Origin: Metallococcus carri
Lineage (GTDB): Bacteria > Actinomycetota > Actinomycetes > Actinomycetales > Dermatophilaceae
Reading direction: 5' to 3'
DNA length: 64,000 bases
NCBI RefSeq assembly: GCF_011440275.1
Contig: NZ_JAAOIV010000005.1
Span: 1 to 64,000, forward strand
In this document: piece by piece, positions 8,431-22,037 of the stretch
How positions within the stretch are numbered: position 1 is the stretch's first letter
How the letters are laid out: every line of letters begins with the position of its first letter
Notes under the pieces: model-generated
Told to the model about the DNA's origin: nothing
Database searches by the model: none
Seen by the model: only the letters and a program-made list of their open reading frames with translations
Translations under genes and position numbers: made by a program

Positions 8431-10155
8431 TCACTCCTCGCTTCCGGTGGGGCGCAACGACAACCAGAAGAAGTCGCGCGAGCCCAGCGTGAAGGTGGCG
8501 GTCCCGTCGTCGTCGATCGTCGGGAAGCGCGAGCCGCCGAACAGATCGCGCACGCGCGCTCCGGCATACTCCGGCGGCAGCGCGACGGTGACCGACTGCG
8601 GACGGCTGGACAGATTGGTCAGGCACAGCACGTGCCGGGTCTCGGTCTCGGCTTCGTCGGCCTCGTCGGCGGTGATCGACCGGGTGAAGCTCAAGATCGC
8701 CTCGTTGTCGGAGTCGACGATGCGGAAGTCGCCGAGACCGAAGACGGGATAGCGCGACCGGATGGACAGCATCTCCCGCAGCCAGTGCAGCAACGACGAC
8801 GAGGTCGCCATCTGCGCTTCGACGTTCACATTGTTGTAGTGGTAGACGAGGCTGGAAACGACTGGCAGATAAAGCTTTCCGGGGTCCGCGGTGGAGAATC
8901 CGGCGTTGCGGTCCGGGGTCCACTGCATCGGCGTGCGCACCGCGTCGCGGTCCTCGAGCCAGATGTTGTCACCCATCCCGATCTCGTCGCCGTAGTAAAG
9001 GCACGGCGACCCGGGCAGCGACAGCAGCAGCGCGTGGATGAGTTCGGTCTCGGCCCGGCTGTTGTCGAGCAACGTGGCGAGGCGACGACGGATGCCGACA
9101 TTCGCGCGCATCCGCGAGTCGGGGGCATACCACCCGTACATCGCGGCCCGCTCCTCCGGCGTCACCATCTCGAGGGTGAGCTCGTCGTGGTTGCGCAAGA
9201 AGGTGCCCCACTGGGTGCCCGGCGGGATCTGCGGGGTCTCACCGAGCACGTCGACGATCGGCGTCGCCTTCTCCGCCCGCAGCGCGTAGAACAGCCGCGG
9301 CATCACCGGGAAGTGGAAACACATGTGGCATTCCGGGGCGTCCGGCGTGCCGAAGTAGTCGACCACCTCGTGCGGCATCTGGTTGGCCTCGGCGAGCAGC
9401 ACCCGCCCGGGGTATTCCTCGTCGACCATCGCACGCAGCTCGGCGAGGAACTCGTGGGTGCGCGGGTGGTTCTCGCCGTTGTGGCCCTCCTCCTGGAACA
9501 GATAGGGCACGGCGTCCAGGCGGAAACCGTCGATGCCCATGTCCATCCAGAACCGGACGACGTCGAACATCTCCTCCTTGACCTTCGGGTTCTCGTAGTT
9601 GAGATCCGGCTGGTGGGAGAAGAAGCGGTGCCAGAAGAACTGCCGCCGCACCGGGTCGAAGGTCCAGTTCGACACCTCGGTGTCGATGAAGATGATCCGC
9701 GCCTCGGTGTATTTGTCGTCGGTGTCGGACCAGGTGTAGTAGTCGCCATACGGACCCTCCGGGTCCGAGCGCGAGGCCTGGAACCACGGGTGCTGGTCAC
9801 TCGTGTGGTTCATCACCAGATCAGTGATGATCCGTATGCCGCGTGCGTGCGCCTGCGCGACCAGCTCCTGGAACTCCGGCAGCGTGCCGAACTCGGGCAG
9901 GACCGCCTTGTAGTCGGCGATGTCGTAACCGCCGTCGCGCAACGGGGAGGCGTAGAACGGCGGCAACCACAGGCAGTCGACGCCGAGCCACTGCAGGTAG
10001 TCCAGCCGGTTGGTCAGCCCGGTGAAGTCGCCGGTGCCATTGCCGGTGGAGTCGCCGAAGGCGCGCACCAGCACTTCGTAGAACACTGCTTTGCGGAACC
10101 ACTGAGGGTCATGGCGCAGGCCCGGTTGGTGCAGGTTGAAGCCTTGCGTCGTCAC
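8431..10155 (-). CDS. treS: Trehalose synthase / maltose alpha-D-glucosyltransferase
   Basis: This 574-aa GH13 enzyme interconverts trehalose and maltose and feeds maltose to maltokinase. The opening ([17 protein letters not shown]) and the motifs [25 protein letters not shown] (nucleophile Asp214), LLAEANQ (Glu256) and NHDELTLE (Asp324) are typical TreS. Its length is that of a free-standing TreS, not the TreS-Pep2 fusion seen elsewhere; the kinase here is fused to GlgB instead. The start codon is GTG, abutting the TGA of glgE with no gap, which indicates translational coupling in a glgE-treS-mak-glgB operon. Confidence 0.95.
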   Translation of the reverse strand: MTTQGFNLHQPGLRHDPQWFRKAVFYEVLVRAFGDSTGNGTGDFTGLTNRLDYLQWLGVDCLWLPPFYASPLRDGGYDIADYKAVLPEFGTLPEFQELVAQAHARGIRIITDLVMNHTSDQHPWFQASRSDPEGPYGDYYTWSDTDDKYTEARIIFIDTEVSNWTFDPVRRQFFWHRFFSHQPDLNYENPKVKEEMFDVVRFWMDMGIDGFRLDAVPYLFQEEGHNGENHPRTHEFLAELRAMVDEEYPGRVLLAEANQMPHEVVDYFGTPDAPECHMCFHFPVMPRLFYALRAEKATPIVDVLGETPQIPPGTQWGTFLRNHDELTLEMVTPEERAAMYGWYAPDSRMRANVGIRRRLATLLDNSRAETELIHALLLSLPGSPCLYYGDEIGMGDNIWLEDRDAVRTPMQWTPDRNAGFSTADPGKLYLPVVSSLVYHYNNVNVEAQMATSSSLLHWLREMLSIRSRYPVFGLGDFRIVDSDNEAILSFTRSITADEADEAETETRHVLCLTNLSSRPQSVTVALPPEYAGARVRDLFGGSRFPTIDDDGTATFTLGSRDFFWLSLRPTGSEE

Positions 10156-12201
<2,046 letters not shown>

Positions 12202-12250
12202 CGGACCGACGCTACACGGACCGGCGCTCTGCGTCGTAGCCGCGACGCCT

Positions 12251-12438
12251 GTCGAAACCCTCCCGTTGGTTGAGCGCCGTCCTGAGCGAGCGGAGCTTCG
12301 GTGGTTGAGCAAGGGCGACGAAGGAGCCCGCGTCGAAACCCACCCAGGGTCGAGGTGCGGTTTCGATGCGGGGCTCGTCCCTCGCCCCTTACTCAACCGG
12401 CGAGGTGCGGTTTCGACGCGGGGCTCGTGCCTCGCCTC

Positions 12439-12450
<12 letters not shown>
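12251..12450. repeat. Cluster of GGTTGAGC/GTCGAAAC elements with a 50-bp tandem duplication
   Basis: The region between glgP and glgE contains forward elements beginning GGTTGAGC and ending GTCGAAACC, then two tandem 50-bp inverted-orientation copies at 12351-12400 and 12401-12450 that differ at only a few positions. Facing copies can fold into long hairpins. The second tandem copy overlaps the last codons and TAA of glgP. No gene is supported between 12202 and 12438. Confidence 0.8.
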
Positions 12451-14991
<2,541 letters not shown>

Positions 14992-15128
14992 CGGTGTGGT
15001 CGCTCCGTGGGTTTTGGCTGGCTCCGGGCAGCCGGAGTCGGCCACCCCGAGGAATGAGTCTGCCCGCACGGGGAGCCTGACCGCAAAGCTGCCCCGCCGC
15101 GTGTGACGGTGGTCACCGCCGGTGTGGC

Positions 15129-16856
15129 TCAGCGGCTTTCGAGCATCTCCTTGGATTTGGCGATCGCGAAGCCCCAGCCCTGCGACAGGGTCACCTGCGC
15201 GGGCACGGCCACTTCGTCCGGATTGGTCACCACGTCCAGCAGGTATGGCGACCCGCTGGCCACCGCCCGCTGCACCGCACCTGCCAGCTCGCTCTCCTCG
15301 GTGACCCGCTCGGCCTGGAGGCCGAGTGACGTGGCGACGGCGGCCAGGTCGGGGTTGTCCAGCTCGGTGCCGAACTCGGGCAGCCCGCCCTGTTCCTGTT
15401 CGAGCTTGACCATGCCGAGGCGGCCGTTGTCGAAGACCACGAAGACCACCGGCAGGTTGAAGGTGACCGCGGTGCGCAGGTCGCCGAGCAGCATCATCAG
15501 GCCGCCGTCGCCGCAGAAGGCGATGACCTGGCGCGACCGGTCGAGCGCGCTGGCGCCGAGCGCCTGCGGCATGGCGTTGGCCATCGAGCCGAGGTTGTAG
15601 GAGCCGACCATCCGGCGAGTCCCGCGCATGGTGACGAACCGCGAGAGCCAGACGGTCGACATACCGGTGTCACTGGTGAAGACCGCGTCGTCGGCGGCAT
15701 ATTCATCGACGGTGGCGGCGAGCAACTCGGGGCGGATGCGGCGGTGCGGGTTCTCGAAGACCTGCCGCACGCGGCCGACGACGCTGGTGCGTCCGGGCCC
15801 ACGGATGAGCGAGCGCTGGTCCTTGACCCAGTCCTCGTACTCCGAGACGCACTTGCGCAGGTGTTTGTCCGAGCGCTTGTCCTTCTGCGGCAGCGCGGCC
15901 AGGATCGCCCGCACGGTGCGCCCGGCGTCGCCGACCACCGGGTGCGCGATCGGGTGGCGGCGGCCGATGTGCTCGCCGCGCACGTCGATCTGCACAGCCG
16001 GCGTGCCCTTCGGATAGAACTCGCGGTAGGGGAAGTCGGTGCCGACCATCACCAGCAGGTCGGCCTCGTGCAGCGCCTTGGCGGCGGCCCGGTTGCCGAT
16101 CAGCCCGGACTGCCCGACCTGGTAGGGGTTGTCATGCTCGAGGACCGGTTTTGCCTTGAGCGACAACACCATTGGCGCCTTGAGACGGTCGGCCAGGGCG
16201 AGCACGTCGTCGCGCGCGTCGAGCGCACCGCAGCCCACGAGCAGCGTCACCTTGTCGGCCTGGGCAATAGCCGAGGCAGCGTCGGCGACCTGGTCCGCCG
16301 GGGCGACCTGCGGTTGGGGCGGCCGCACGAAGGTGGGCGTGCGGACACCGTCCGGGAGGTCCTTGGAGCCCACGTCGCCGGGCAGCGTCAGCACGGCCAC
16401 GCCGCGCCGGGTGATCGCCGCATTGACCGCCTGCTCGAGCAGGGCCGGCATCTGGTCGGGTGAGGTCACCGTGCGGCAGAAGACCGACACATCCCGAAAC
16501 AGCAGGTCGTTGTCGACCTCCTGGAAGAAGTCGGTGCCGAGTTCCTCCAGCGGGACCTGCCCGGTGATCGCCAGGACGGGCGCGTGCGACTTCTTGGCGT
16601 CATACAGGCCGTTGAGCAGGTGAATCGCGCCCGGCCCGACGGTGCCCATGCAGACCGCGAGGTCTTGGGTGAGTTGCGCCTGGGCGGACGCGGCGAAGGC
16701 GCCGGCTTCCTCGTGCCGGACGCCGATCCACTCGATCCGGTCGTCGGTGCGGATCGCGTCGGTGACCGGGTTGAGCGCGTCGCCGACCACGCCCCAGACC
16801 TGGCGCACGCCCTGTGTGGCGAGAGCGTCGACGATCATGCGAGCGACGGTGGTCAT
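15129..16856 (-). CDS. poxB: Thiamine-diphosphate pyruvate dehydrogenase/oxidase (PoxB type)
   Basis: This 575-aa TPP enzyme most resembles E. coli PoxB, which oxidises pyruvate to acetate and CO2 at the membrane using FAD and quinone. It shows the catalytic Glu50 in RHEEAGAF, the VCMGTVGPGAIHLLNGLYD motif and the TPP/Mg motif GDGGLMMLLGD followed by VVFDN. The C-terminal membrane-binding helix of PoxB is not obvious, so a soluble pyruvate oxidase or related decarboxylase is possible. Its ATG overlaps the TGA of the upstream glutamate-synthase-like gene by 4 bp, so the two are translationally coupled. Confidence 0.88.
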   Translation of the reverse strand: MTTVARMIVDALATQGVRQVWGVVGDALNPVTDAIRTDDRIEWIGVRHEEAGAFAASAQAQLTQDLAVCMGTVGPGAIHLLNGLYDAKKSHAPVLAITGQVPLEELGTDFFQEVDNDLLFRDVSVFCRTVTSPDQMPALLEQAVNAAITRRGVAVLTLPGDVGSKDLPDGVRTPTFVRPPQPQVAPADQVADAASAIAQADKVTLLVGCGALDARDDVLALADRLKAPMVLSLKAKPVLEHDNPYQVGQSGLIGNRAAAKALHEADLLVMVGTDFPYREFYPKGTPAVQIDVRGEHIGRRHPIAHPVVGDAGRTVRAILAALPQKDKRSDKHLRKCVSEYEDWVKDQRSLIRGPGRTSVVGRVRQVFENPHRRIRPELLAATVDEYAADDAVFTSDTGMSTVWLSRFVTMRGTRRMVGSYNLGSMANAMPQALGASALDRSRQVIAFCGDGGLMMLLGDLRTAVTFNLPVVFVVFDNGRLGMVKLEQEQGGLPEFGTELDNPDLAAVATSLGLQAERVTEESELAGAVQRAVASGSPYLLDVVTNPDEVAVPAQVTLSQGWGFAIAKSKEMLESR

Positions 16857-18397
16857 GGCGTAATGCCTCCCCGGAGGTGGTGGGTCGCCGGCAGGAAGTT
16901 GTCGGCGCGGGCGGCGTTCCAGTCCGCAGCCCAGGACTGTGGCGCCTCGGCCAACAGTTCACCAGGTTCCAGCCACTCGTAGAGCTCTGCGTAGGAACGG
17001 GATTCGGTCTCGGACAGGTTGATCCGCAGCAGGTGCGGGGTGAGCTCGGCAGGGGCGTGCGCTCCCATCGAGCCGATGATCTGGGCCGCCTGCTGCACCG
17101 TCGCCTCGTGGAACCGCTTGACCCGTTCGCTCTTGTCGCCGACGTCGAGCGCTCGGGCTCGACGATGACTCTGGGTCGCGACCCCGACCGGGCAGTGATC
17201 GGTGTGGCACTGCTGGGCCTGGATGCAGCCGACCGCCATCATCATCGCGCGGGCGGCGTTGGTGTAGTCAGCGCCCTGGATCAGGCGCTTGACGATGTCG
17301 CTGCCGGTCGCGACCTTGCCGCTCGCGCCGATCCGGATGCGGTCGCGCAGCCCGGTGCCGACGAGCGCGTTGTGCACCGTCATCAGCCCGTGTGTGAGCG
17401 GCATACCGACGTGGTCCTCATACTCCTGGGGCGCGGCGGCGGTCCCGCCCTCGGACCCGTCGACGATGATGAAGTCCGGTGCGGTGCCGACCTGGAGGAT
17501 CGCCTTGCAGATCGCCAGCACGTCCATCCGCGAGCCGACGCACAATTTGAAGCCGGCTGGTTTGCCACCCGACAGTTCGCGCATCCTGGCGATGAACTCG
17601 ATCAACTCGACCGGGGTGCGAAACACCTTGTGGGCCGACGGGCTGACACATTTCTGGCCCTGCGGCACCTCGCGGATCTCGGCGATCTCCTTGGTCACCT
17701 TCGCGGCCGGCAGCACTCCGCCGATGCCGGGCTTGGCGCCCTGGCTGAGTTTGAGGGACACGCATTTGACCTGGTCGATCTGTGACTTCTCGGCGAACTC
17801 GTCCGGGTCGAAGTCGCCGTCCTTGGTGCGGGTGCCGAAGTAGCCCGAACCCACCTCCCAGACCAGGTCACCTCCGTTTTCCCGGTGGTATGACGACAGC
17901 CCGCCCTCACCGGTGTCGTGCGCGAAGCCGCCCATCGCCGCACCCTTGTTGAGGGCTCGAATCGCGTTGGCGGACAACGCTCCGAAGCTCATCGCGGAGA
18001 CATTGAGCAGCGACATCGAGTAGGGCTTGGAGCAGTCCGGACCGCCGACCATCACCCGGTGCTCCTCCTTGGGCGGATCGAGCGGCGCGGTGGAGTGGAT
18101 GAGGTACTCGTAGCCCGGCTGATTCACGTCGCGCTCGGTGCCGAAGGCCTGCTCGCCGTGGATGCCCTTGGCTCGTTCGTAGACGATCGTGCGGGTGTCG
18201 CGGTCGAAGGGCCGGCCATCCCAGTTGCGCTCGATGAAGTACTGCTGCAGCTCGGGCCGGATGTCTTCGAGCAGATAGCGCAGGTGCCCGACGACCGGGT
18301 AGTTGCGCAGCACCGAGTGCTTCTTTTGGATCAGGTCGTGTGCGGTCAGGGCTGCGGCGGCAGCGCCGAGCGCACCGAGGGCGGACTTGGCTCCCAC
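16853..18397 (-). CDS. FMN-binding glutamate synthase family protein (GltB C-terminal-like)
   Basis: A 514-aa protein with the FMN and Fe-S core of the glutamate synthase large subunit but no amidotransferase domain. Visible are the FMN-barrel motifs MSFGALSANAIRALNKGA, GGLSSYHRENGGD, DFIIVDGSEGGTAAAP and a cysteine cluster CIQAQQCHTDHCPVG that fits a [3Fe-4S] site. A hydrophobic N-terminus (ALGALGAAAAALTAH) may tether it to the membrane. The GTG at 18397 is chosen for the strong AGGAAGG 6 nt upstream. The physiological reaction of this stand-alone family is not established. It precedes and overlaps poxB. Confidence 0.87.
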   Translation of the reverse strand: MGAKSALGALGAAAAALTAHDLIQKKHSVLRNYPVVGHLRYLLEDIRPELQQYFIERNWDGRPFDRDTRTIVYERAKGIHGEQAFGTERDVNQPGYEYLIHSTAPLDPPKEEHRVMVGGPDCSKPYSMSLLNVSAMSFGALSANAIRALNKGAAMGGFAHDTGEGGLSSYHRENGGDLVWEVGSGYFGTRTKDGDFDPDEFAEKSQIDQVKCVSLKLSQGAKPGIGGVLPAAKVTKEIAEIREVPQGQKCVSPSAHKVFRTPVELIEFIARMRELSGGKPAGFKLCVGSRMDVLAICKAILQVGTAPDFIIVDGSEGGTAAAPQEYEDHVGMPLTHGLMTVHNALVGTGLRDRIRIGASGKVATGSDIVKRLIQGADYTNAARAMMMAVGCIQAQQCHTDHCPVGVATQSHRRARALDVGDKSERVKRFHEATVQQAAQIIGSMGAHAPAELTPHLLRINLSETESRSYAELYEWLEPGELLAEAPQSWAADWNAARADNFLPATHHLRGGITP

Positions 18398-18513
18398 GGA
18401 TGGCCTTCCTCGTCGGACGGGTGGTCCTCCCACTGTCGGTGGCGCGGACCGCCCATGGGGCGCAACTGGCCTGGGAACTCCCTGGAAACCGGGTCCTTCG
18501 TAGGATGGCGGCC

Positions 18514-18879
18514 GTGTTCGACCCCCTGACCATCGCGATCTTCGTCGCTCTCGCCGCCCTGGCAGGCTGGAGCGGCTGGCTCACGCTGCGCAGCCGCGCC
18601 ATCGACAACCCGTTGTTTTACCTCGCCTGTCTGGCCGAGGTGCTGCTCATCGTGCAGCTAGTCACCGGCATCGCGCGCATCCACGGCTCGAGTGCCCGGA
18701 TGTCGCACGCGGTCTTCATCGCCTACCTCGCCGGCATGGTGCTCGTGCTGCCGGTGGCAGCCTTCTGGTCCTTCGCGGAGCGCGAAACCCGTTGGGGCAC
18801 AGGGGTTTTGCTGGTCGCTACGCTCGGCCTCATGGTGATGGTGGTGCGGTTGGTGCAGTTGTGGGGCGGGCATGCCTGA
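18514..18879 (+). CDS. Small integral membrane protein
   Basis: A 121-aa protein with four predicted membrane helices (IAIFVALAALAG; FYLACLAEVLLIVQLVTGIA; VFIAYLAGMVLVLPVAAFW; GVLLVATLGLMVMVVRLVQ) and no recognised motif. The GTG at 18514 follows TAGGAT (18501-18506) by 7 nt, a leaderless arrangement; an in-frame ATG at 18505 inside that hexamer is the alternative. It overlaps the next gene by 8 bp. Divergent from the glutamate-synthase-like gene. Function unknown. Confidence 0.75.
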   Translation: MFDPLTIAIFVALAALAGWSGWLTLRSRAIDNPLFYLACLAEVLLIVQLVTGIARIHGSSARMSHAVFIAYLAGMVLVLPVAAFWSFAERETRWGTGVLLVATLGLMVMVVRLVQLWGGHA

Positions 18880-19279
18880 GCGCGCGACCGGGCGCGGCTT
18901 CGGCCGGGTCCTCGTGGCGGTCTACGGACTCTTCGCGCTGGCCGCGACCGGGCGTTCGGTGCTGCAGATCTCGCAGACCTGGCCCCACCCACCGATGCCG
19001 TTCGTGCTGTCCGCCGTCGCCGCGGTGATCTATCTGGTCGCCACCGTCGCGCTCGCCCGCGGCGACCGCACCAGCGCTCGGGTCGCGCTCGTCACAATCA
19101 GCATCGAGCTGCTCGGCGTCCTCGCCGTCGGCATCTGGTCGTATGCCGACCCGTCCGCCTTCGTCGCCCCCGGCTCGAACAGCGACACGACGGTGTGGAG
19201 CAAGTTCGGCCAGGGCTACGGCTATGTCCCGCTGGTGCTCCCGATCGTCGGCCTCTGGTGGCTGCGACGCTCGCGCTGA
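18872..19279 (+). CDS. Small integral membrane protein
   Basis: A 135-aa protein with about four membrane segments (VLVAVYGLFALAATG; MPFVLSAVAAVIYLVATVAL; RVALVTISIELLGVLAVGIW; YVPLVLPIVGLWWL) and an extracytoplasmic Ser/Asn-rich loop before SKFGQGYGYVP. It overlaps the preceding membrane-protein gene (ATGCCTGA), so the two are probably made together and may form a complex; that is inference. It converges with glgX, 4 bp from its stop. I know of similar conserved actinobacterial membrane proteins but no function. Confidence 0.78.
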   Translation: MPERATGRGFGRVLVAVYGLFALAATGRSVLQISQTWPHPPMPFVLSAVAAVIYLVATVALARGDRTSARVALVTISIELLGVLAVGIWSYADPSAFVAPGSNSDTTVWSKFGQGYGYVPLVLPIVGLWWLRRSR

Positions 19280-19283
19280 TCGG

Positions 19284-21425
19284 TCAGCCAGCAGCGAAGA
19301 CGGCGAAGCTGGCAGCGCGCATCGGGTAGCTGCCGCCGACCGGCAGTTGCGTGCTCGGCACGTCCTGTGGACGCTCGCATGCGCTGTCCCACAACAGTTT
19401 CCATGCCGTGACGTTCTGCGCGGCAGGCAGCGTGATCTGCGCCTCGGTCACATCGCCGTGCAGCACCAGCAGCAGTTGGGTGTCACCGATGTCGGTGCCG
19501 TCGAAGACTGCCTGAACGGTGCGGGTCGCGGGGTTCTGCCACTCCAGCGTGCTCATCAGCTCGCCGCCGATGTTGTGCCAGTGCAGCGCCGCGAGCTCGT
19601 CACCCTCGATCGGATCACCGGGGAAGAAGCTGCGCTGCCGCAGCACCGGGTGGGCTGCTCGCAGCTCGATCAAGAACGCCGTCGTGTCGATCAGCGCCTG
19701 GTCCTGATCGTCGAGTTGCCAGTCATACCAACTGGTTTCGTTGTCCTGACAGTAGGCGTTGTTGTTGCCGCCCTGGGTGCGGCGAAGCTCGTCGCCACCG
19801 AGCAGCATCGGCACACCGCTGGACAGCAGCAACGTCGCGAGCAGGTTGCGCCCGGCCCGCCGCCGCATCGTCTGGACATCCTTGCTCGCCCCGTCGTGCC
19901 CCTCGACCCCGAAGTTCCACGACCGGTTGTCGTTGGAGCCGTCCCGGTTGTCCTCGCCGTTGGCCTCGTTGTGCTTGCTGTCGTATGCCGTGAGGTCGGC
20001 CAGCGGGAAGCCGTCGTGCGCGGTGACGAAGTTGACCGAGGCCAGGGGCGACCGGCTGGCGAAGACGTCCGGAGATCCCGCAATGCGGGTCGCCAGCTCT
20101 GCGACGCCGTGGCCGCTCTGCCCGGAGGTGACGGCGCCGAGGTCGGCCACCCAGAAGGTGCGCGCGCAATCGCGGAAACGGTCGTTCCAATCCGCCCAGG
20201 GCGAGGGGAACTGGCCGGTGCGCCAGCCGTGCGGGCCGAGATCCCACGGCTCGGCGATGAGCTTGACGCCCGAGAAGGTCGGGTCGGTGCGCAGCGCGGC
20301 GAAGAAGGGGTGATCGGGGGTGAAGAAGTCGTCCGCGCCCCGGCCGAGGGTGACCGCCAGGTCGAACCGGAAGCCGTCGACATGCATCTCGGTGACCCAA
20401 TAGCGCAGCGAGTCCAGGACCAATTGCAGCGTCGGATGCTGGGCGGTGTCGACGCTGTTGCCGCAACCGGTCACGTCGATGTCGGCGCCGCGCTCGTCCA
20501 AGCGGTAATACTCCGCGGCGTCCAGCCCCCGCCAGGACAGGGTCGCGCCGGCCGGCGCGGACTGCTCCGCGGTGTGGTTGTAGACCACATCGAGGATCAC
20601 CTCGATGCCGGCGGCGTGCAGCAGCTTGACCATGCCCTTGAACTCATCGATCACACCCTGCGGATCGGAGGCGGCGGCATACCTCGCCTGCGGGGCGAAG
20701 AAGCCGAGGGTGTTGTAACCCCAGTAGTTCGTGCGGCCGGACTGTGCCAGGCGCGGCTCGTCGGTGGACGCGTGGACCGGCAGCAACTCGACCGAGGTGA
20801 CACCGAGCCGGTGCAGGTGAGCGATCGTCGCGGGATGCGCGACCCCGGCATACGTGCCTCGAAGGTGTTGGGGCACATCGGGATTGGTCATCGTCAGGCC
20901 GCGCACGTGGGTCTCGTAGAGCACGGTGCGGTCCCACCCGACGTGCGGGCGCGCGTCGGCACCCCAGTCGAAGCCGGGGTCGATCACGACATTGCGGGGC
21001 ATCTTGGCCGCACTGTCGCGCTGGTCGATGATCGTGTCGTCACCGGCGAAGGAGTCATCCACCTGGTGGCCGAAGACCTCCGGCGACCACTGCACCTCGC
21101 TCTCGATCGCCCGGCCGTAGGGATCGAGCAGTAGCTTGGCCGGGTTGTAGCGGTGACCCTCGCGCGGCGCCCACGGACCGTCGGCGCGGAAGGCGTAGCG
21201 CTCCCCGGGACCGACCCCTTCGACATGACCGCCCCAGACGCCGCCCGCGTGCTGAGCCAAGGGCACGCGTTGCTCGGTGCCGTGCTCGTCGAAGAGGCAC
21301 ACCCAGACCGCGGTGGCGTGGGCGGCATACACCCCGAACTCGGTGCCGGTGGGACAGGCCGTCGCGCCGAGCGGCGGCGGGGCGTCGAGCGAGCGCAGCA
21401 CAGTCGCAACCGAGGGTGTGGGCAT
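19284..21425 (-). CDS. glgX: Glycogen debranching enzyme (isoamylase type, GH13_11)
   Basis: A 713-aa debranching enzyme hydrolysing alpha-1,6 branches left after GlgP action. It has an N-terminal CBM48-like domain (GTEFGVYAAHATAVWVCLFDE), then the barrel with LDVVYNHTAE, nucleophile Asp355 in DGFRFDLAV, Glu392 in LIAEPWD and VTAHDGFPLADL. The ATG at 21425 follows TAGGTT (21433-21438, minus strand) by 7 nt, a leaderless start, so the frame extending to 21449 is rejected. Divergent from the YbjN gene across a 36-bp gap that holds both promoters. It completes the set of glucan enzymes although it is 4 kb from glgP. Confidence 0.94.
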   Translation of the reverse strand: MPTPSVATVLRSLDAPPPLGATACPTGTEFGVYAAHATAVWVCLFDEHGTEQRVPLAQHAGGVWGGHVEGVGPGERYAFRADGPWAPREGHRYNPAKLLLDPYGRAIESEVQWSPEVFGHQVDDSFAGDDTIIDQRDSAAKMPRNVVIDPGFDWGADARPHVGWDRTVLYETHVRGLTMTNPDVPQHLRGTYAGVAHPATIAHLHRLGVTSVELLPVHASTDEPRLAQSGRTNYWGYNTLGFFAPQARYAAASDPQGVIDEFKGMVKLLHAAGIEVILDVVYNHTAEQSAPAGATLSWRGLDAAEYYRLDERGADIDVTGCGNSVDTAQHPTLQLVLDSLRYWVTEMHVDGFRFDLAVTLGRGADDFFTPDHPFFAALRTDPTFSGVKLIAEPWDLGPHGWRTGQFPSPWADWNDRFRDCARTFWVADLGAVTSGQSGHGVAELATRIAGSPDVFASRSPLASVNFVTAHDGFPLADLTAYDSKHNEANGEDNRDGSNDNRSWNFGVEGHDGASKDVQTMRRRAGRNLLATLLLSSGVPMLLGGDELRRTQGGNNNAYCQDNETSWYDWQLDDQDQALIDTTAFLIELRAAHPVLRQRSFFPGDPIEGDELAALHWHNIGGELMSTLEWQNPATRTVQAVFDGTDIGDTQLLLVLHGDVTEAQITLPAAQNVTAWKLLWDSACERPQDVPSTQLPVGGSYPMRAASFAVFAAG

Positions 21426-21432
21426 GGGCCAC

Positions 21433-21455
21433 AACCTACGGGAGTGCATTACGTT
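21433..21455. promoter_or_regulatory. Back-to-back -10 hexamers for leaderless glgX and ybjN-family genes
   Basis: On the minus strand TAGGTT (21433-21438) ends 7 nt before the glgX ATG. On the plus strand TACGTT (21450-21455) ends 6 nt before the ATG at 21462. The whole intergenic space is 36 bp, leaving no room for untranslated leaders. No convincing -35 boxes are visible, and each would lie inside the other gene. Confidence 0.6.
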
Positions 21456-21461
21456 GGCCGT

Positions 21462-22037
21462 ATGACTGATCCGACTTCACTGCCCAATTTCTCCCCCCAG
21501 GGCGGTGGCCAGCCGTCCGGTCCGAACTCCAACGGAGCCCCCGGTGCGACGCCCGTGCGCGACCAGGTGGTGGCCGTGCTCCAGCAGGACGGCTTCCGCC
21601 CCGAGATCGACGTCGACGACGACGTCAGCTACCGCGTCGAAGGCAACCAGCTCTTCGCCCGCGTGGTCGAGAGCCAGGAGGCCGGCCAGCCCGCGGTGAT
21701 CCGCATCTTCGGCCAGTGGCAGATCTCTGACGAACTGCCCCAGGACGTGCAGGTGCACCTGCTGGCCGCCAACGACGTCACCCTGAGTCTCAACATCATC
21801 AAGTGCGGCATCGCCAACGGCAACCTCGTCGTCATGGGCGAACACCTCATCAACGACGGCTCCGACCTGCCGATGCTGGTGCAGTCCACGACCGGCATGG
21901 TGCTGCACGCGGTCGGCCTGTGGCACCAGTCGGTGACCTCGGGCGGTCCGCACGCCGCGACCGCCGACCCCGCCGAAGCCGGCGACATCCTGCCGCAGAC
22001 CCAGCCGGGCGCTGAGGGTCCCGAGGGCCGGGCGTGA
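21462..22037 (+). CDS. YbjN domain-containing protein
   Basis: A 191-aa acidic protein. After a Pro/Gly/Asn-rich tail (residues 1-30) it has a YbjN-like fold: VAVLQQDGFRPEID, then alternating strands with RIFGQWQISDEL, NDVTLSLNIIKCGI and GNLVVMGEHLINDGSDL. YbjN proteins are bacterial sensory-transduction or chaperone-like proteins without a defined reaction. Leaderless start at 21462. Its TGA overlaps the GTG of the enoyl-CoA hydratase gene by 4 bp, so expression is coupled. Confidence 0.8.
   Translation: MTDPTSLPNFSPQGGGQPSGPNSNGAPGATPVRDQVVAVLQQDGFRPEIDVDDDVSYRVEGNQLFARVVESQEAGQPAVIRIFGQWQISDELPQDVQVHLLAANDVTLSLNIIKCGIANGNLVVMGEHLINDGSDLPMLVQSTTGMVLHAVGLWHQSVTSGGPHAATADPAEAGDILPQTQPGAEGPEGRA

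Noticed and set aside
12202-12396. N-terminal extension of GlgE through the repeat cluster
   Set aside because: The frame is open only because of the GGTTGAGC repeats; the leaderless GTG at 12201 or the ATG at 12147 starts near the conserved domain.
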